Made by a program: the position numbers and the translations under genes
NCBI RefSeq assembly: GCF_002916655.1
Contig: NZ_PPSM01000036.1
Location: 124,001 to 188,000, forward strand
DNA length: 64,000 bases
Direction of reading: 5' to 3'
Source: Novosphingobium sp. HII-3
Lineage (GTDB): Bacteria; Pseudomonadota; Alphaproteobacteria; Sphingomonadales; Sphingomonadaceae
The notes under the pieces: model-generated
What the model was told of the DNA's origin: nothing
Databases searched by the model: none
The model's input: only the letters and a program-made list of their open reading frames with translations
In this document: piece after piece, positions 62,527 to 64,000 of the stretch
Position numbering within the stretch: the first letter of the stretch is position 1
How the letters are laid out: each line of letters opens with the position of its first letter

Positions 62527-64000
62527 GTGACCGATGCCGTTATCTATATCCGCTTCTCGACCAAGCGGCAGGAGAAAGGCTTCTCCAAGGAGCGGCAGCT
62601 TGAGGAATGCCAAGCCTTCTGTAAGCGCAAGGGCTGGGATGTAATCCAGATCGTTGAAGATTTGGGGCAGTCCGCATGGAAGGGGCATCACCTCAGCGTC
62701 GGCAATCTCGGCAAATGGCGTCGGAGCGTTGATGCCGGCGATGTGCCGGCAGGCACCATTCTCGTCGTTCACAAGCTGGACCGGCTCAGCCGCCTTGAAC
62801 CACGCGTCACGCAGCGGTGGATGGAAGACCTCTGCGACCGGGGCATCAAGATCGCCACGGTTGATGGCGAACGCATTTTCGACGACGCTTATCTCAAAGG
62901 CCCGATGGCCCTGATGGGCATCATGGAAATCGTGATGCACGCCACAGTCAATCACACCGAGAGCGAGAAGAAGAGCCAGCTTATCTCAGATGCTTGGCGG
63001 CGGAAGCAGCAGCTCACGCGTCAGGGCAAGGTGCTTTCGGCCAAGCCGCCGGCTTGGATCAAGGTCGTCGGCGAACGGATCGACAAGGATCACGACAATC
63101 GCCGCTACGAGTTGATCCCCGAACGCGTGGCCTTCCTGAAGCAGATATACGAATGGGCGGCCGATGGGATCGGCTATTGGGGCATCGCCAAGCGCCTGAA
63201 CGACAACGGCGTGCCGAGCTGGGGCAAAGGCCGCGCGACCACGACCCGCAAAGGCTGGGGATGGAGCTACATCGGCATTCTGCTCAAGCATCCCGCCGTC
63301 GAAGGCGAATATCATCCGGCCCACGTGACGGAGAGCGGCAAGCGCCGAAAAACCGGGGAGCGGATCGAGAATGTCTTCCCGCGCGCGGTTGATGCCGATC
63401 TGGTCGCCCGCGCCCGTGCCAGCGCATCGAAACGATGGCAGACCCGTTCGGGGCGATATGCGCCCTATGCCCGCAACCTGTTCTCCACCCTCGTCCGCTG
63501 CAAGCATTGCGGCGGGCTGATGGCGATGCGCGGGCGCGCGAAGAAAAATGGCGGATACTCCTATCTCCAATGCGACAGCGCCGCCCGTCATACCGGTTGC
63601 GAATACAGCCAGTTCTTCAATTATCGCATTTTCGAGCGGGCTGCGCTCGATGCTATGCTTCACCTCGCGTTGGACGAGAGGTTCTTCCAGCGTGAAGACC
63701 TGTCCGGCCCCCTTGCCATACGGCTCGCGGAGCTGAACCGCGCCATCGAGAACAAGAAGGCCGAAGCCAAGCGGCTGGTCAGGAAAATGGCGAAGTTCGA
63801 TGACGACGATCAGGACGAATTTGACGAGGAGCTTCGGGCGATAAAGCGGGAGCAGCGGGAGCTGGACGCCGAGCGCGTGGTCGTGGAACGCGACCTTGAA
63901 GCGGCGCGGGGTCGCCTTGCGCCGAACGTCCATCTTCAACGTGTGTGGGAGGTGCGGGACGCCATCGCGAACGATGACGACGAAGAGGCAAGGCGGGATG
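62527..64000 (+). CDS. Large serine recombinase/integrase (3' end outside window)
   Basis: At least 491 residues, open to the window edge. The N-terminal resolvase domain starts VIYIRFSTKRQ with catalytic Ser11 and includes VVHKLDRLSRL near residue 84. A recombinase domain follows (KPPAWIKVV, RRYELIPERVAFLKQIYEWA, SYIGILLKHPAVEGEYHP). A zinc ribbon (CKHCGG near residue 325, with later Cys in QCDSAARHTGC) precedes a charged coiled-coil stretch. This is the architecture of phage and element integrases such as phiC31. GTG 62527 is preceded by a G-rich site. It lies next to the broken gene it probably inserted into. Confidence 0.9.
   Translation, partial: MTDAVIYIRFSTKRQEKGFSKERQLEECQAFCKRKGWDVIQIVEDLGQSAWKGHHLSVGNLGKWRRSVDAGDVPAGTILVVHKLDRLSRLEPRVTQRWMEDLCDRGIKIATVDGERIFDDAYLKGPMALMGIMEIVMHATVNHTESEKKSQLISDAWRRKQQLTRQGKVLSAKPPAWIKVVGERIDKDHDNRRYELIPERVAFLKQIYEWAADGIGYWGIAKRLNDNGVPSWGKGRATTTRKGWGWSYIGILLKHPAVEGEYHPAHVTESGKRRKTGERIENVFPRAVDADLVARARASASKRWQTRSGRYAPYARNLFSTLVRCKHCGGLMAMRGRAKKNGGYSYLQCDSAARHTGCEYSQFFNYRIFERAALDAMLHLALDERFFQREDLSGPLAIRLAELNRAIENKKAEAKRLVRKMAKFDDDDQDEFDEELRAIKREQRELDAERVVVERDLEAARGRLAPNVHLQRVWEVRDAIANDDDEEARRD

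Noticed and set aside
62986..63939. 317-codon minus-strand frame opposite the recombinase
   Set aside because: Shadow of the serine recombinase reading frame, which continues uninterrupted to the window end.

Overview
The window is dense, high-GC bacterial chromosome with short intergenic gaps and no rRNA or tRNA gene that I could recognise. Gene content points to an alphaproteobacterium, most likely Sphingomonadales (Novosphingobium/Sphingobium-like). The pointers are aerobic CobN-type cobalamin synthesis with BluB, a NasST-controlled assimilatory nitrate cluster, PhaR, a FixLJ pair, DUF2322, and a 'vgr-related' zinc-protease-like gene of a type I associate with sphingomonads. The taxonomic call is inference from gene content.

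Region 1 (1-12.7 kb): the end of a cobalamin operon (cobN partial, cobO, bluB), a B12-type ABC importer (btuF divergent from btuCD), two related DUF202 membrane proteins flanking an SLC13 permease and a lipoprotein, and a BCCT osmolyte transporter.

Region 2 (12.7-23.8 kb): assimilatory nitrate reduction. One unit is nirB-nirD-nasA-cobA and a second is narK-porin. The regulators nasT and nasS follow. Both structural units are preceded by a promoter, two small hexaloop hairpins and an intrinsic terminator, the layout expected for NasT (ANTAR) antitermination.

Region 3 (23.9-28.5 kb): a hypoxia/NO-defence-like module. It holds a single-domain globin, a DUF1971 (YeaR-like) protein, a group III truncated hemoglobin, a receiver-only protein and an alternative oxidase. 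These are divergent from a membrane-bound FixL-type heme-PAS kinase and FixJ. The kinase keeps the His and Arg residues used for heme and oxygen in FixL.

Region 4 (28.5-42.5 kb): MerR with a glutaredoxin-MauE fusion behind a classical MerR-type promoter, an SDR/SMP-30 pair, two peptidases, a LytTR regulator, a P450, a DUF2322 protein, acetyl-CoA synthetase and a PilZ protein.

Region 5 (42.5-61.7 kb): housekeeping. It includes pdhC, two tandem thioesterases and lpdA as one operon, then rnr, proS, NUDIX, phaR, alr, an IscU-like protein, cvpA, radA, a large patatin, dnaJ and dnaK.

Region 6 (61.7-64 kb): a copper chaperone gene followed by a small zinc-protease-like gene that stops inside its HEMTH motif. 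A large serine recombinase starts 53 bp later and runs off the window. This looks like the left edge of an integrated element.
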